64,000 nt of DNA from Hemicordylus capensis (taxonomy: Eukaryota; Chordata; Lepidosauria; Squamata; Cordylidae): positions 746,501 to 810,500 of the forward strand of contig NC_069665.1 of the NCBI RefSeq assembly GCF_027244095.1, in the 5' to 3' direction. The notes under the pieces were generated by a model that did not search any database, was not told the origin of the DNA, and was given only the letters and a program-made list of their open reading frames with translations. Both the position numbers and the translations under genes were made by a program. This document shows, in pieces, positions 1 to 11,719 of this stretch. Position 1 is the stretch's first letter. Each line of letters opens with the position of its first letter.

Positions 1-3000
1 AGAAACCCAACTTAAAAGTATCAAGCTAAACCCACCAGATAAGAGACTTCAAAGGATGGTGGTTATTTGGGATGAGTCACGAAGAGGACTGCGTGTCTCC
101 CGGAGGGTGTGTCAACGGGCCCCTGACGCTGGCCACGGAGTTTCTCTTCCCGCTTGTCAGGCGGGCAACAAGCTGCTCTTAAGAGCCCGAGCCCAAGGCC
201 GATCCCAGGCGCTCCGACCTGCCTGCTGCCGCACCCAAGCACTCTGGCCTGAGCCGGGCAGTCTCTCCTCCGCCAGACAGATGTGCAGCCACTGGCCTCG
301 CACAGGCCGCTCTGCCTGCCCCCGCAAGCCCAGCTGGGCCTTTGCATCTCTCTAGTGCAGACCTGGCTGCCTGGGGGAGAATGGAGATGACTTCCTCGAC
401 GCCCCCAGCAAGCCAGCCTGACTTTTCTGTGGCTGGGGCCGGGGAAGAGGCATTTCGTTTCGAAGCTGCTCTGGGAGCAGTTGGCTGCAGACTGGCCGGG
501 ATGGCGTCTCTCCACATCTGCCACTGCAGTTCTCCCTCCCCATCTGCTAGGCCAGACTCCAGGGTGGGGGCAGCACAGAGAAGGGTGCCAGCCCAGAATG
601 GCACTCGCCTCTCTGTCGGGGCAGGACTGGTGAGAGTTGGGGAGCAGAGCCCATCCAGCCCGCCCCAGAATGGGCCCTGGAAGGCCCAGGGCAGGAGTGG
701 GCAGCCCAAAGCGCCCCACCAGCGGCTCTGAACTCGACCATCTCCATCATCCCCGTCCGCAGCTGCAGCTGGAGAGGCACAGGCCAGCCACCCCGCCCTG
801 GGGTCACAGTCCAGATCCGGGCAGACCACTTGGGACCAGCTGCTTCCCATCAGAAGGGAGACCGCCAAACAGAGACAGGCTCCACACACACACACACCCC
901 GCCCGCTCCTCAGGGCAAGGAGATGAGGTGAGCATAGGCCCCCTGCACAGCACCGCCTTTACTGCCGGGCCTCGGAGCCTGTGGAAGGACAACCCTGACC
1001 CCGACCGACCTGGACCACTGCAGATCAGCCGGGAGCTGAGCAACCTGGCCAAAACTTGCACCTCAGGAGGAGGAGGAGGGGGAGCCACGTGTGTCCGGCA
1101 TGTGCTGAGAGCATATTGGCTGGACGGACAAGGCCCTGCCCCCCTCATCTGGGACTAAGGCTTAGGGGCTGTGCGGGGGCAGCGGGGGGGGGGGACGACG
1201 ACAGACGCCAACGCAAAGCCTGGCTCCAGCCCAAGAGTTCCCGCCAACCCTCTCAGCAGGAGCTCCTGGCCTGCAGGCCTCCAAGAGGTCTCCTGAGGGC
1301 TTCCTCCCCTCCTCTCAGAGTAGGCACCTCCACACCGGGGCTCAACCAACACCCCCCCACCCCATCCCCAGGCCCCAAGAGGACAGGAAGCTCTTCCCCA
1401 CACCACAGGGGTGCGAGAGGGGCTGCCTGGGCTTCAGCCTCTCAACCAGCAGCAGGGGAGGAGTGCCGAGACAAACAGCCCCCGCCAGGGGGAAGGCAGG
1501 CTCAGGAGGGGCTCTCCCACATGCGGAGGCCTGACGGAGGAGAAGAAGGAGAAGAAAGGCTGACACATCTGCCCCCCCACACAGCTATTTATGCAGCCAC
1601 CCACCTGTCTGCAGATGATGAATATCTAAACCAGCCCAAAGAGGCTGGCTGCTCAAGATCTCCTCATCCTGCAGGCCTACCAAGGCAGCAGCCCAGAGAT
1701 GGGTTTTGCAGCAGCAGTGGCCGGCCACATGCATGCGCACACACACACACACAGAGCAGCATGCACACCTGCTCTGCCCCCATCATCCCTTCAGGAGAGG
1801 AAACTGCCCGCTTGTCAGCCTCTTCACAAGCATCATCCCTGGGCACGGTCGGAGGACGCAGGCGCCTTGCCCACATTGGCCCTCTCGGGACGGGAGACCA
1901 CCTCAGAACCCTGCTGCCTTGCAGTCCCTCAGGGAGAGAGGCGGGATATACATCCCTAGGCGTGCCTACAAGGCGTGCCTACAGTCCCCTCAACTTGGAA
2001 GACAGCTGGCCCTCCGGCACAGGGGGCGGAGACACGGGGGCTGGGTTCCCACAGCACGTCGATCCAAGGTTTCCCCCACATCTAGACCAGAGTCTGCCCA
2101 CAAGTCAGGACCCGGAACCCCAGTTTGAAGCTGGCTTGCAAACCCCGGCCTGTGCCAACTGTGGCTCCCACTATGCCCAGATTCAGGGTCCCTGGGCAAG
2201 CGTGGTTAGGCCTCAAGAGGCTGCTGAACCGCCGCAACGGAGCTCAAGGCCTTGTGACGCAGCCTACCGATCAACCTACCGATCAACCTTGTGACGCAGC
2301 CTACCGGGAACCAAGCAGAGAAGCTGCTCCAAGACCTGGCTTACCCGTAGCAATCCAGAAGCCCAGACCAGAATTTGGGCTCCCAGTTAGCACCAACCAG
2401 GCTTGGGTGTCATGTCTGGATCCAGCCACTGGGTGAGCTTTTCAACAGTCAGGGAACCAGAAGCAAACCTTTGGGGATGTCAAGGGATGTGCACCTCCAC
2501 TTCTAATGCAGAAGCATTTCCAAAGGTGCACACGGGACCAAGACCCTCTTGCTCCTGCCGAAGCCATGCTGTCCCCCCTAGAGCCCACCCTGCCAGGCTC
2601 CTGCTCCACACTCCCTTTCCAGGAGGCCTCCCCTAGTTGCTGCTTCAGCAGCAGCAGAGCAAGGCTTGGCTCCCGCTGTGCCTGGCGCCCCTTCAGGGAG
2701 GCATCCTGGGCCCCTGGTGCTGCAATGCAGCAGAAGGTGGCTGCATTGCAGCCAGCCAAACCCTGGCCACTGGACCCATGCCAGCCACAAAGCCCACAGT
2801 CAGCAAGCTCCCCGAGCCAGCAGAAAGGAAATTGCCAACCGGGGGGAGGTTTCGGCCAACTTCAGATAAATCAGAGCCTTGGCAGTGGCTTGGTCTCGCG
2901 GAGGGGGGTCAGAAAGCATCTTGGCTTTTCCTTACATTGGAGAAAAAGGTCCTGAAGGCTCCAGGTTGTGGGGAGATTAAGACCACGGTGGCCACCCCGA

Positions 3001-3640
3001 ACTTCAGGAGTCAAGCTGTGCGGTGTAGGAAGCGAGCTCCTAAGGGACACTGCCCAAAGGCCCCATCGCCCAGGTTGCCTTTGTTCCGAAGGAGGGGCAC
3101 AGCCAGGAGAAGCAACCCAAGCAGGCTGCCCACAGGTCCCTTCCACAAAATCTCAGAAGTGCTTGAGCACGTGCACAGGGAACGGGGCAAGCAAGGAGGC
3201 GCCCTTTCCAGAGGCCTGTGGATCAGCAAGCCTTTTTGTGACACAGAACTCCCTTTCAGGTGCAGGGGTTCCAGCCACAAGACCCAACATGGCCCGTGGT
3301 GGACCACCAACACTCGTGAGTGTTCTTCAAAACAGAAAGGTTGTAAACAGGAAGAACATTCTCTGACACGGTCTGGCCTTTCTGGGGTTTCTATATACCA
3401 CCCCCACCCTCCACCAAGCCAGCTAGACTACAGGAAGGAAGAGCCACATGTGAGTGGGCAGGCTTCATATCTGGTAGGCTATCATGATGGATCGCATGCA
3501 TCTCGCTGCTGTAAGGCTCCCGGAAGGGCATTTTCTATGGCCAGGTTGACCACAACGGCCAAGCGTCAGGCATGACGAAGGGGGTGGACTCCAACATCCG
3601 CAGGAGGGCAGGAGTTGTGCAGCTCTGCTTTAAAGCAAGG
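1..3640. other. No supported gene; presumed first intron of ST3GAL2
   Basis: GC-rich sequence with many open but unconvincing frames. None resembles ST3GAL2 coding sequence, and none has paired splice sites with conserved residues. It holds short CA runs near 884-897 and 1,737-1,754. There are also small local tandem copies near 1,960-1,982 and 2,255-2,305, the latter repeating a 'gacgcagcctaccg' unit. The intron assignment rests on synteny and on minus-strand splice donors in the CpG island near 11 kb, so it is inference. Confidence 0.4.
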
Positions 3641-3726
3641 ATGGAGACAGTCCCCGCCCCCCAGCAACAACTATGGCCCTCGTGCAACAGGACCTCCAGT
3701 GACTGTTGCTGGTGTCTTCAAAGCTG

Positions 3727-4130
3727 GACTTTGAAGCAGCAAGATAGAAAAGAATATTGGTGCTTTTGAACTTTAGTGCTGGAGAAGCCTTTTGAGGATA
3801 CCATGGACAGCCAGGGAAACAAACAAAAAGATCATAGAACAAATCAATCCAGAATTTTCACTCGAGGCACAAATGACCCAGCTCAAACTAGTCTACTTTG
3901 GACACATTATGCGAAGACCCTGCTCCCTTGAGAAGTCCATAATGCTGGGGAAAGTTGAAGGAAAGAGAAGAGGATGACCAGCAGCAAGGTGGATGGACTC
4001 GATTACGACAGCAATGAATGCACCACGGAGAGACCTTAAAGGCCATGCTGAAGACAGATCATCCTGGAGAGAATCTATCTATGTGGTCACTAAGAGTCGA
4101 CACAGACTTGACGGCACTTAATCAATCAGT
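3727..4130 (+). mobile_element. BovB (RTE clade) LINE, 3' end fragment
   Basis: Translation gives the end of the BovB ORF: a decayed 'FELxCWRxLLRIPWT' stretch, then 'LKLVYFGHIMRR', 'SLEKSIMLGKVEGKRR' and 'VTKSRHRLDGT'. It ends in the squamate BovB tail 'gacggcacttaatcaatca'. Only the last ~130 codons remain. Stops inside the frame show that the copy is dead. About 90 bases just upstream (3,640-3,726) resemble the L2-like tail seen at 53.7 kb, so this may be a composite. BovB of this kind points to squamates among reptiles. Confidence 0.8.
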
Positions 4131-4139
4131 CAGTACTGG

Positions 4140-7100
4140 ACAGCACCTGTGACATCACCAACAGCAATGAATGCTGTGATTACCACCAGTGTCTGCATTA
4201 GGTTTGGTCCCTGGCACCAGCCTGCAGTGCTAACTCACACATAACCCTTGTCTCAAGGCAAACGTGGCGTCTTTGCTTTGAGATGCAGGCTCAAGTCTTT
4301 GCTTGAGGGAGCAAACTGATTAGAGGTTCTGCTGGAATCGCTTCAAGACTAAACAGTTCTGCACAACTCTCTCTGCAGGCCCCATCATGTCATGTGCTGA
4401 AGGATGTACTAGCCAGCTGGGGGGCAGGGAAAGAAGAAGAGCAGAGCGGGGTGGGGGGGTGGGGGGGGGGATGGACTCCTGTACAGCTAGCCATCATGAA
4501 GCCTCAGTTACCGCTCACACAAGACCCACCACACATTTTAATCAGAACCACCATGTTTCTCACTCTCTTCACTAGCAGGCCCCCTTAGTTTAAATCCCTG
4601 TGGAGCCCCCAAACCCACCAGCAGTCTCCTCTCCGGCAGACAGGCAGGCACACTCAAAACACCATCCAGTGGAATGGTGCCCCTTTGGTCTCATAGGCAA
4701 AAGCCCAGTATGTGTGTCGCCATGCCATGCCATGCCATGCCAAGCGGCCCCTTAACGGAGAGAGCCGTGGCTGACAGATTCTGCCAGCTCGATTCGGGAG
4801 CCTGGCCGTTTGAAGGGGGGCGGGGAGAAGGGTGCCTGCTTGCTGGCCCTCAGATCACCGCCACCGGGGCCTCCAGAAAAAAGCTGGCAACCTGGCAGAG
4901 CAGAGCCCATCAAGGCGACAGGGCCGGAGCGTCCGCCTCCAGCCACAGCCCTCCGTGCCCAGGGTCTCCAGCTGCCGGACCCTGCCGCTGCCGCCGCCAC
5001 CACCGAGCTCTTCTGTTCCAAGCTCAGCCTTCCCCGCCCGTCAGCTCCCTCTATGTGTGACCCGGGCTTGAGCGCTTCCGACAGGCAGATGCAGCACAAC
5101 AGCAGTGCCGTCCGTCAGGAGAGGAGCCCAGAGAGGGCAGGAGGCGGCCCTGGCCCAGCCAGTGAGCAGCATTTCTCCGGAGCAAGCCAGCCACACCTGG
5201 ACTCTGTGTGCAGCCGCACACCTTAGAGGGAACACAGTCCCCGACTACAGCCACTGGGCCTGGGGATGATGGATTTGTAGTCCAACAGCATCCCTTTAGG
5301 GCTAGGGACATGAGGAGACGGGGAGAGCTGCTCGCTGTAGGACCACTTCCTCTGCCCGGAGTGGTTTGGGTGGGGTTGGCAGGAAAAGGAAGCCCAGCGG
5401 CCACTTCTTCCTGGAGCTCCGCTCGCTCCTCTCTCTCCTGCCGGCTGGCCATTCGCCAGGAAGAGCTGCGCAAGGCACATGATTCAGGCCCCCCCCCCCC
5501 ACTCGTGGGACAGCCCAGCAGCAGCCAGGGGCCTCGATTCTGGGCAGGAGCACTGCCAAACCCCAAGCCCCAGAGCCCTGGCATGGAGCTCCTCCTCCCA
5601 CGCCCAACTGGTGTGTTCCAGAAGAGAGGCTCCTGGGGCTCTTCGGCTAACTAGCTGGAACTCCTTCAAACCACTCGCTAAATTTTTGCAAAGGGAGAGG
5701 GAGAAGCAGACTTAAGTAGGGCAAAGAGTCTTGCAAATCAGGAGTGCTGCTTGGGTGCATTAAAATGATTAAAGGGGCAGGCTCAAACAAGCTCCCTTCG
5801 TTGGTTCGCAGGCTTTTTAAAAAGACGGGGGGGGGGTGTCCAGTTCTGGCCAATAACAATTCCCTACTTCAAGGTCAACTGCTGAAGCTCATTTGCTGCC
5901 TGCCTCCTTGCCTTGAGCAGCCTCTACACAGAGAGGCAACTTCATGGACTTAATGCAACTTACAGAGGAAGCGCACAAACAGACACTTTAAAAGCCCAGC
6001 AGGCCAGAGGAAGACTATATTACAATGGTATCAAGCAGTCCAGAAAGTCACTCTAGAGAGAAATCCCAAAGAGCCAATAAAATAAAAAGGAAGGATTTAC
6101 AGCCCCGCGGACAGTGAAACAGAGAGGAGCCCCTCTTTCCAGAGGGAAGCTATTCACACTTTGGAGCCACGGCTCTGAAGGCCCCACTCCTGGTGGCAGA
6201 TGCCCCCATTATATGGCCTGGATGAATGGCAGCTGGAGCCAGGAATGGCTTGGCAAGGCAAGGATGCAGGAGGCCCATAAGGAAAGGGTCTGCAACTAGA
6301 GCGAGACGGCCCGGGAGGCTGCCCAGAGGAATCCCCGGGAGTGTTAGGAGGGGACCTTTCTGGCTCTAGAGGGGACTGTATTCTCTTGGGCTTCCGGTTA
6401 TCATCTCTGGATACTGCTGGGCTGGGCTTTATTGCAAGTCTTCCTATGCTGCCCTGCCCAACGGTTGCATCGTGCAATGACTTGAGGGGTTTTGCAGCAG
6501 GTTGGGCATCATCATGGCTTCTAGGCCACACCAAGAAGTTCATTAACAAACTCACTCCTAGCTGCAAGCCCAGACTAGCCAGCTGCTGTGCCTCTCTACA
6601 TAACACTCGAGCGCTTGTTTCCATGTGTAGCTATTGTCACAAACATGAAGCACGGCATTCACTGCCACGTACATGTGGACATCTGTTTTCTAGCCCACAC
6701 ACCCCCAATGCCGCTTACCAGTGTGAAAATGCCCGTAAAGAGTCAGAGACTCATCAGGCCAGCGTGCCACTTGCACACTGGCAGACAAAGATGGCCAACT
6801 GGCTCATATATGCTTCTGCCGCTTGAAGGCGACTGAAACCACCCAACCAGCTTTTTTGCACAAGGCTCTCTGCCGGGCTGCCCACAGGCTTTTCTCACCC
6901 ACCATCACAAACCAGTTCTGCCGAGGATGTCAGCTGGACCGCCTGACCTAGGAAGGGAGTCCAGTCCAATCTTGGTTTGCCTTTCACTAGTCATAGACAA
7001 GTAGGCACACACACAATTGGTCACCTTTACCTTTTGATGGGATTGCTTTCCGTAAGCAGGCTCCAGTTAAGAAAGATTAGGCACTTAACTGGCAAGAATA

Positions 7101-7140
7101 TGGAATATGCCCCCTGTCAAAATAAGAGCATCTCCATCTC
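4140..7140. other. No supported gene; one pentanucleotide repeat
   Basis: A short (CCATG)n run lies near 4,721-4,742. Near 5,240-5,290 there is one arm of the foldback family, with the motif 'gatggatttgtagtcc'. Otherwise I see unique-looking intergenic or intronic sequence with no coding signal. Confidence 0.4.
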
Positions 7141-7144
7141 TGTT

Positions 7145-7375
7145 TTCTTTTAGGAAGGGCCTCAAGACACAACTACTCTCTCAGGCTTTTAACTGAAATC
7201 AATCTTAAACTGTTTGTTTTTATCCCATGATTTTTTTAAAACCTTTTTTATTCTGTGAATTTTTTTTTTTACTCTGTGAAATATTTGTTTTGGGTTGTGC
7301 ACACTGCTTAGAGACACACACATTAGACAGTATGAGAATATGATAAAGAAATAAGAACTAAGTTACTGAGGATTT
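7145..7375 (+). repeat. L2/CR1-like non-LTR 3' tail
   Basis: It contains 'ggaagggcctcaagacaca', then 'ctctcaggcttttaactg', and ends in T- and A-rich sequence. This is the usual form of an amniote L2/CR1-type LINE 3' end in sense orientation. No coding part is attached. The family is assigned by sequence feel only. Confidence 0.45.
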
Positions 7376-7530
7376 TAATCATCATTTTAGCCACTGAAAC
7401 ATACCAAAAGGGTGTTCAGTATGGACTCTTGGGAGCAATGCAGGTTTTCGTTGCCTAAATAGGTGGCCCGGTTCGGTTTCTATCCTACCTTGACAACCTG
7501 TTAGGAGTCAACATCTTTTTGCACATGAAA

Positions 7531-7830
7531 CATAGGAAGCTGCCATATACTGAGTCAGACCATTGGTCTATCTAGCTCAGTATTGTCTTCACAGACTGGC
7601 AGCGGCTTCTCCAAGGTTGCAGGCAGGAATCTCTCTCAGCCCTCTCTTGGAGATGCTGCCAGGGAGGGAACATGAAACCTTCTGCTCTTCCCAGAGTGGC
7701 TCCATCCCCTGAGGGGAATATCTTGCAGTGCTCACACATCAAGTCTCCCATTGAAATAAAACCAGGGCAGATCCTGCTTAGCTATGGGGACAAGTCATGC
7801 TTGCTACCACAAGACCAGCTCTCCTCTCCA
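7531..7830 (-). mobile_element. Squamate SINE, near full length
   Basis: It reads on the minus strand. On the plus strand it begins with the inverted tail 'ggaagctgccatatactgag', passes through 'gactggcagcggcttctcc', and ends near 'agaccagctctcctctcc'. The same body recurs at 18.2, 25.9, 29.1, 32.7, 39.1 and 63.0 kb. It is tRNA-type by its relation to copies with A and B boxes (18.4 and 20.0 kb). I do not assign a database family name. Confidence 0.75.
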
Positions 7831-7869
7831 CGGATCATGGATCAACACAACGCCGAGTTTTGGGGGGTA

Positions 7870-8600
7870 CAATTCAGAAAGTTAGACACATCAGCCTAGC
7901 TTCTGTCCCCGGTAAATGGGTGGAAAGCACTATGAAGAGACAGAATTAAACACGCAGGAAGTCACACCTTGCCAAGAAGGCATCAGGGGGACTTCCAAAA
8001 AAACCTTGACTGCATTCGACACCAAAACCTCCCAGGAAACTTAGCCAGTAACGGGATAAGAGAATGGGTCCTGTAACGGGCTGGTAGCTAGTTAAAGGCG
8101 AGAAAGCAGAGGGGAAACGGGTGCTATCTAACCATTTCATTAGTGAGCCGAGGGTGAGCAGAAGGGTAGCCAAGTCTGGCTTGGACACCATGTTATTCAG
8201 GATGTGAAAAGCCTACACTGCCTCTGAAGAGCTTCAAGAGGAGCTTGCCAAACAGAGGTGAGCAACGAAAGTGTGAAGTGATGCACGCTAGGGCATAGGC
8301 ATCGCCAGGAACTGAGCAGTTCACAACTCTCCAGGAAATTACACTTGGGGTCATGGTAGAAAGACCAACAGACACATCAACTCCATGCTCAATAGAAGTG
8401 AAAGAGCAAATTTCATGCCAGGGATTCTTAGGAAATGGACCAGAAACCACCATGCCACCTTGCAGATCTCTGGTCTAGCTCCACAGGCTACCCCTGAAAT
8501 ATTGGGTCCAGCATAGTGGTGGTCACAGTTCTGCTCCCCACAAAAGAAGATGGTGGCAGCCAAGAGGCTGGACATTTCGACCACAAGGCAAGACGCAAAT
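7870..8600 (+). mobile_element. CR1 LINE fragment with internal deletion
   Basis: Recognisable CR1 reverse transcriptase sequence in sense orientation. Landmarks are 'acagaattaaacacgcag', 'gaagtgatgcacgctaggg', 'cttggggtcatggtagaaag' and 'gccagggattcttaggaaa'. About 400 bases of the expected middle are missing near 8,000-8,150, and the reading frame is not open. It is an old, dead copy. Confidence 0.7.
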
Positions 8601-9840
8601 GCCTGAGCCCAGTGGGGTTCTCCAACTGGCATCCCCGATGCTGCTGGAGCAACTCCCAGGGTCCCAGCCACAATGGCCTTGTCTCAAGTCTGAGAACTCC
8701 TGGTGCAGCCACATCAAACCTTCTTGTTCACAGGCAGCCTAATCTCAACAGTCACATGGGCTTCCCAGAAGGACTGCTAGTCGGAAAATTCGATGGAAAC
8801 GTTTCCAGTACCTAGGCAGACCTATCAGATTTGGCATGTTTGACACACTTAACAAACAAGTCTGGGTCCCAACAAGGGCCTTCAGGCACTGTGACTGGGG
8901 ATGATGGGAGTTGTAGTCCAGGAGCATCTGGGCATTCAAGGCTGAGAAGCCCTCAGTAATAACTTTATATGCCATTTAAATATTTCAGAAGTTTTCCTAA
9001 CTGCCACAAGTATTTCATTATAAAGAAGTTCAATATAGCACACTTAATGTGGCTTAAATGTTATAGTCAAACAAATTAAAAGTTACGCGCACAAATTATT
9101 TTACAGGAATACACCACAGTGTTTTCTACAAATACTTCTAGTCTCTCTAGCTCTGTGCATTTGCTGAAAGTGAAACGGTCACTGAGGTCTGGTTCAGAAA
9201 GTGCCCGGACTGGCCCTGCTCACGTGCAACCCCCCCCCCCCGGCACAAATGCAACCTTCCGCTCGCCCTCCCAGCCCACTCCTCCATTTCTCCTAATTAC
9301 ATGAAAGTAATGTTTAAGTTGCCTGGGGGAGGGGTGTGTGAGTTCCTATGCGCTGCACCCAAGTGATTAAAAGAACCGGGGTGCGGAGCAGGAGAGAGGC
9401 CTGTCCCTCAACATGCAGAGAGAGTTTGGACAGGACAGCCAGAGGGTGTCTTCTTGCTGTCCAAAAAGGTAGCTTTGGTTCTGATGTACCAATCAGGTGA
9501 ATTCATAACTTTGTTTTGGTTTTGATGTGTTCTTTGATTTTAGGTTACCCCTCTTTGCAAGTCTGTAGGCAGGTGTCTCTCTGGAAAAACACTATTGCAT
9601 TTCCCCAGAAAACTCTCCACCCAGCCATCAGTATTGCAGGGGTCAGGCTTGGCTTATGGTGTGTCCTCTCTGGAGACACCTGGCCGGAAATGGGTACATT
9701 TTCGGGGGGTTGGGGGAGGAGAGGTGTCAGAGTTCAGTCTTGCCCTGCAAGGAAGGCCATCTTATTCTCCGGGGACCAGTCTTCTGCTTCCCAGCTCTCA
9801 ACGCAAGTCGTCTAAAGAGAGGGAGGCAAGGATCTCCGAC
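8601..9840. other. No supported gene
   Basis: It holds one foldback arm at about 8,893-8,925 ('ggggatgatgggagttgtag') and a cytosine run near 9,230. AT content is higher than in the flanking islands. I see no coding signal. Confidence 0.35.
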
Positions 9841-9849
9841 TGGACTCGG

Positions 9850-11450
9850 GGCCCAAAGGCAGCAGCCACGGTTCAGGATCAGGCCACGAGGACGCGGCAG
9901 GGCCATTCTGGGTACAGGAGCCGGCGCAGGCGGGAAGAAAACGGAATCTGGGCACTGCTGCTGCTGCCCCGGGCCCGGCCCCGAGAGACTGCGGGGGCCT
10001 CCCTGCGCCACCCGCTCCTCCTCGGGAGAGCCGACAAGGGGCTGCCTGGGAGCGCCCATCTCGGCCTTCTCTGGGCAGAAAGTACAGCGGCCCGCCCCGA
10101 GAGCCCCCTTCCGGGCCTCCCTCTCCAGCTCCTCGAGACCAGCCGCGGCTAGCCCGCCAGGGGGGCCAGGGGTCGCCAGCCAGGCCAGCTCGCTCCTCCC
10201 GCCGCAGGGCGCTCCCCTGTCCAAGCAAGCCGAGCCCCGCCGCGGAGGGCTCGCTCCTCCTTCCCTCCCGGAGATGCCGCGGCGGCGGAGCGAGATGCTG
10301 CCGCCCGCCAGAGGCAGACCCGGCCCGACCTCCCCTTCGGGGCGTCGCCGGAGCGCGTTTCGCTCGATGGGAACCAGCCTAGAGCTCGCCCCGCCGGCGC
10401 AGACCCAGGCGGGCTGCCCAGCCAGTCCCACGGCCCCGGCCCTCTCCTCCCCGCGCCCCCCGCCCGCCCCGCCGCCGACGCCGACGCCGCAGCCTCCCAG
10501 CCCGCGGTGGGCCAAGCAAGGCGGAGACGCCGCGCCCGCCTCTCGCCTAATAGCGGCTGGGGGGGGGGGGCGGGCGAACAAAGGCGGCTCGGCCCGCCGC
10601 CTCGCAGCGCGGCGCCCAGAGGCAGCCCGAGCCATCCGCAGGGCTCCGGCGGCGGGGCCTCCTTGCCTGCCTGCCTGCCTGCCTGCCCGCCTCCCTCCCC
10701 GCGTACCTCCGACTCCTGCTGCGGGAGGCTGACGCGGTTCCTTCCCATGCTGGGCGCTGCTCTGCTGCTCAGCAAGCGGCGGCGCGGAGGGATGGAGGAG
10801 GAGCTGCGAGGCTGGGTGGGGAGCCGCGAGGGCGAGCGGGCGGCGTCTGCTGCTCCGCCGGGGGTCCCAGAGCCTGTCAGGGCGGCGAGTCACCAGCTGC
10901 GGCCGCCTCCTCTCCTCGCCGGCTTTCAGCTGCCTCCGCGGGCGCCCTCCTGCTCCTCCTCCGCTCGCAGCCGCAGCCGCCGCCGCCTCCTCATCTTGGC
11001 CGCAGCCAGCGGCGCTTTTGCGGGGCGAAGCAGCGGCGGCGGCTGCATGTGGGGGAGCCCGGCTGGGCGGGCAGGCTGGGACTTGTAGTCCGGGGGCGGG
11101 CCGCGGGGGGGGGGGGGAGCGCGCTGGGCCATCGACACCGGCAACTTACCTACCTCGAGGCTTGGACTCCGCCGAGCAGGCTGCCGAGGAGGAGCAGGCG
11201 CGGCTGCCTTCGCCCTTTAAAGCGCCCCCGCCGAGCCAAGCCTGCGGCCGCCTGATTCCTCCCAGCGGAGCTCCCCGCCGCGTGCACGGGACGCCGGGGT
11301 CGCGCTTGGCGAGTCTGTGCCGGAGCTGCTGCGGACTCGGGCCTCTTGACAGCGTGCGGACGGGCTTGATTCGGAGGACGAGCAAGAGGTGGGCGGCGGC
11401 GCCGCCGCCTGTGCCTCCTCTGCGTTCTAGCCGCTAATGCGGAAGTCCCT
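9850..11450 (-). promoter_or_regulatory. ST3GAL2: CpG island, likely ST3GAL2 promoter
   Basis: Dense CpG across about 1.6 kb, with no coding exon of FCSK nearby. The clearest splice donors read on the minus strand: 11,150/11,154 and 10,707, the last being 'GGAG|gtacgc'. A ZNF143-like core 'ctgggacttgtagtc' lies at 11,076-11,090. A (TGCC)n run occupies roughly 10,665-10,690. In amniotes ST3GAL2 lies next to FCSK and is transcribed away from it, which fits. ST3GAL2 encodes a Golgi alpha-2,3-sialyltransferase. None of its coding sequence is in the window, so the assignment rests on synteny. Confidence 0.55.
11150..11450 (-). other. ST3GAL2: Candidate ST3GAL2 non-coding first exon (5' limit unknown)
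   Basis: On the minus strand the sequence 'cctcgaggtaggtaagttgc' gives two overlapping donors 4 bases apart: after 11,154 (GAG|gtaggt) and after 11,150 (TAG|gtaagt, close to consensus). The CpG-rich DNA upstream on that strand would be exon 1. The transcription start is not visible. The 10,707 donor could mark a second first exon or a downstream alternative. Confidence 0.35.
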
Positions 11451-11668
11451 GCCCCGAGGACACACCACTCTGTCCGCGTCGCGTGAACAACACCACAACC
11501 AAGGCGGCGGTAGCTTGGAAGCCTGGTGCGGCTCCGGACTGCGGAAAACGAGCAGGGGCGGATTACAGGGAGTGCCACTGGGAATATTTTTTCATCATTT
11601 CCCCTCACATGTAAAAATATATGAATATTTTTTCCATATCTATCAATCTATACACACACACACACACA

Positions 11669-11713
11669 CACTTGATCTTAGCCCAAAGGCCAGAAATTCT
11701 TAGTCAAAAGGCC
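11669..11713 (-). pseudogene. U2 snRNA-like fragment, partly duplicated
   Basis: The minus strand reads 'ggcctttgggctaagatcaa' followed by 'gtg', close to the 5' part of U2 snRNA. A second shorter copy, 'ggccttttgactaag', lies directly beside it (11,699-11,713). The match stops at a (CA)n run (about 11,652-11,670) where the rest of U2 should continue. There is no snRNA promoter or full-length body. It is best read as a retro-inserted or chimeric U2 fragment. Confidence 0.6.
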
Positions 11714-11719
11714 ATTTAT

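Noticed and set aside
1056-2294. 412-codon open frame on the plus strand near the left end
   Set aside because: Its composition tracks base content and it crosses CA repeats and local tandem copies. There is no conserved motif and no matching gene in the syntenic interval.
9727-10893. 388-codon open frame on the minus strand in the CpG island
   Set aside because: Arg, Pro and Gly low-complexity translation, typical of CpG islands. ST3GAL2 should be non-coding here.
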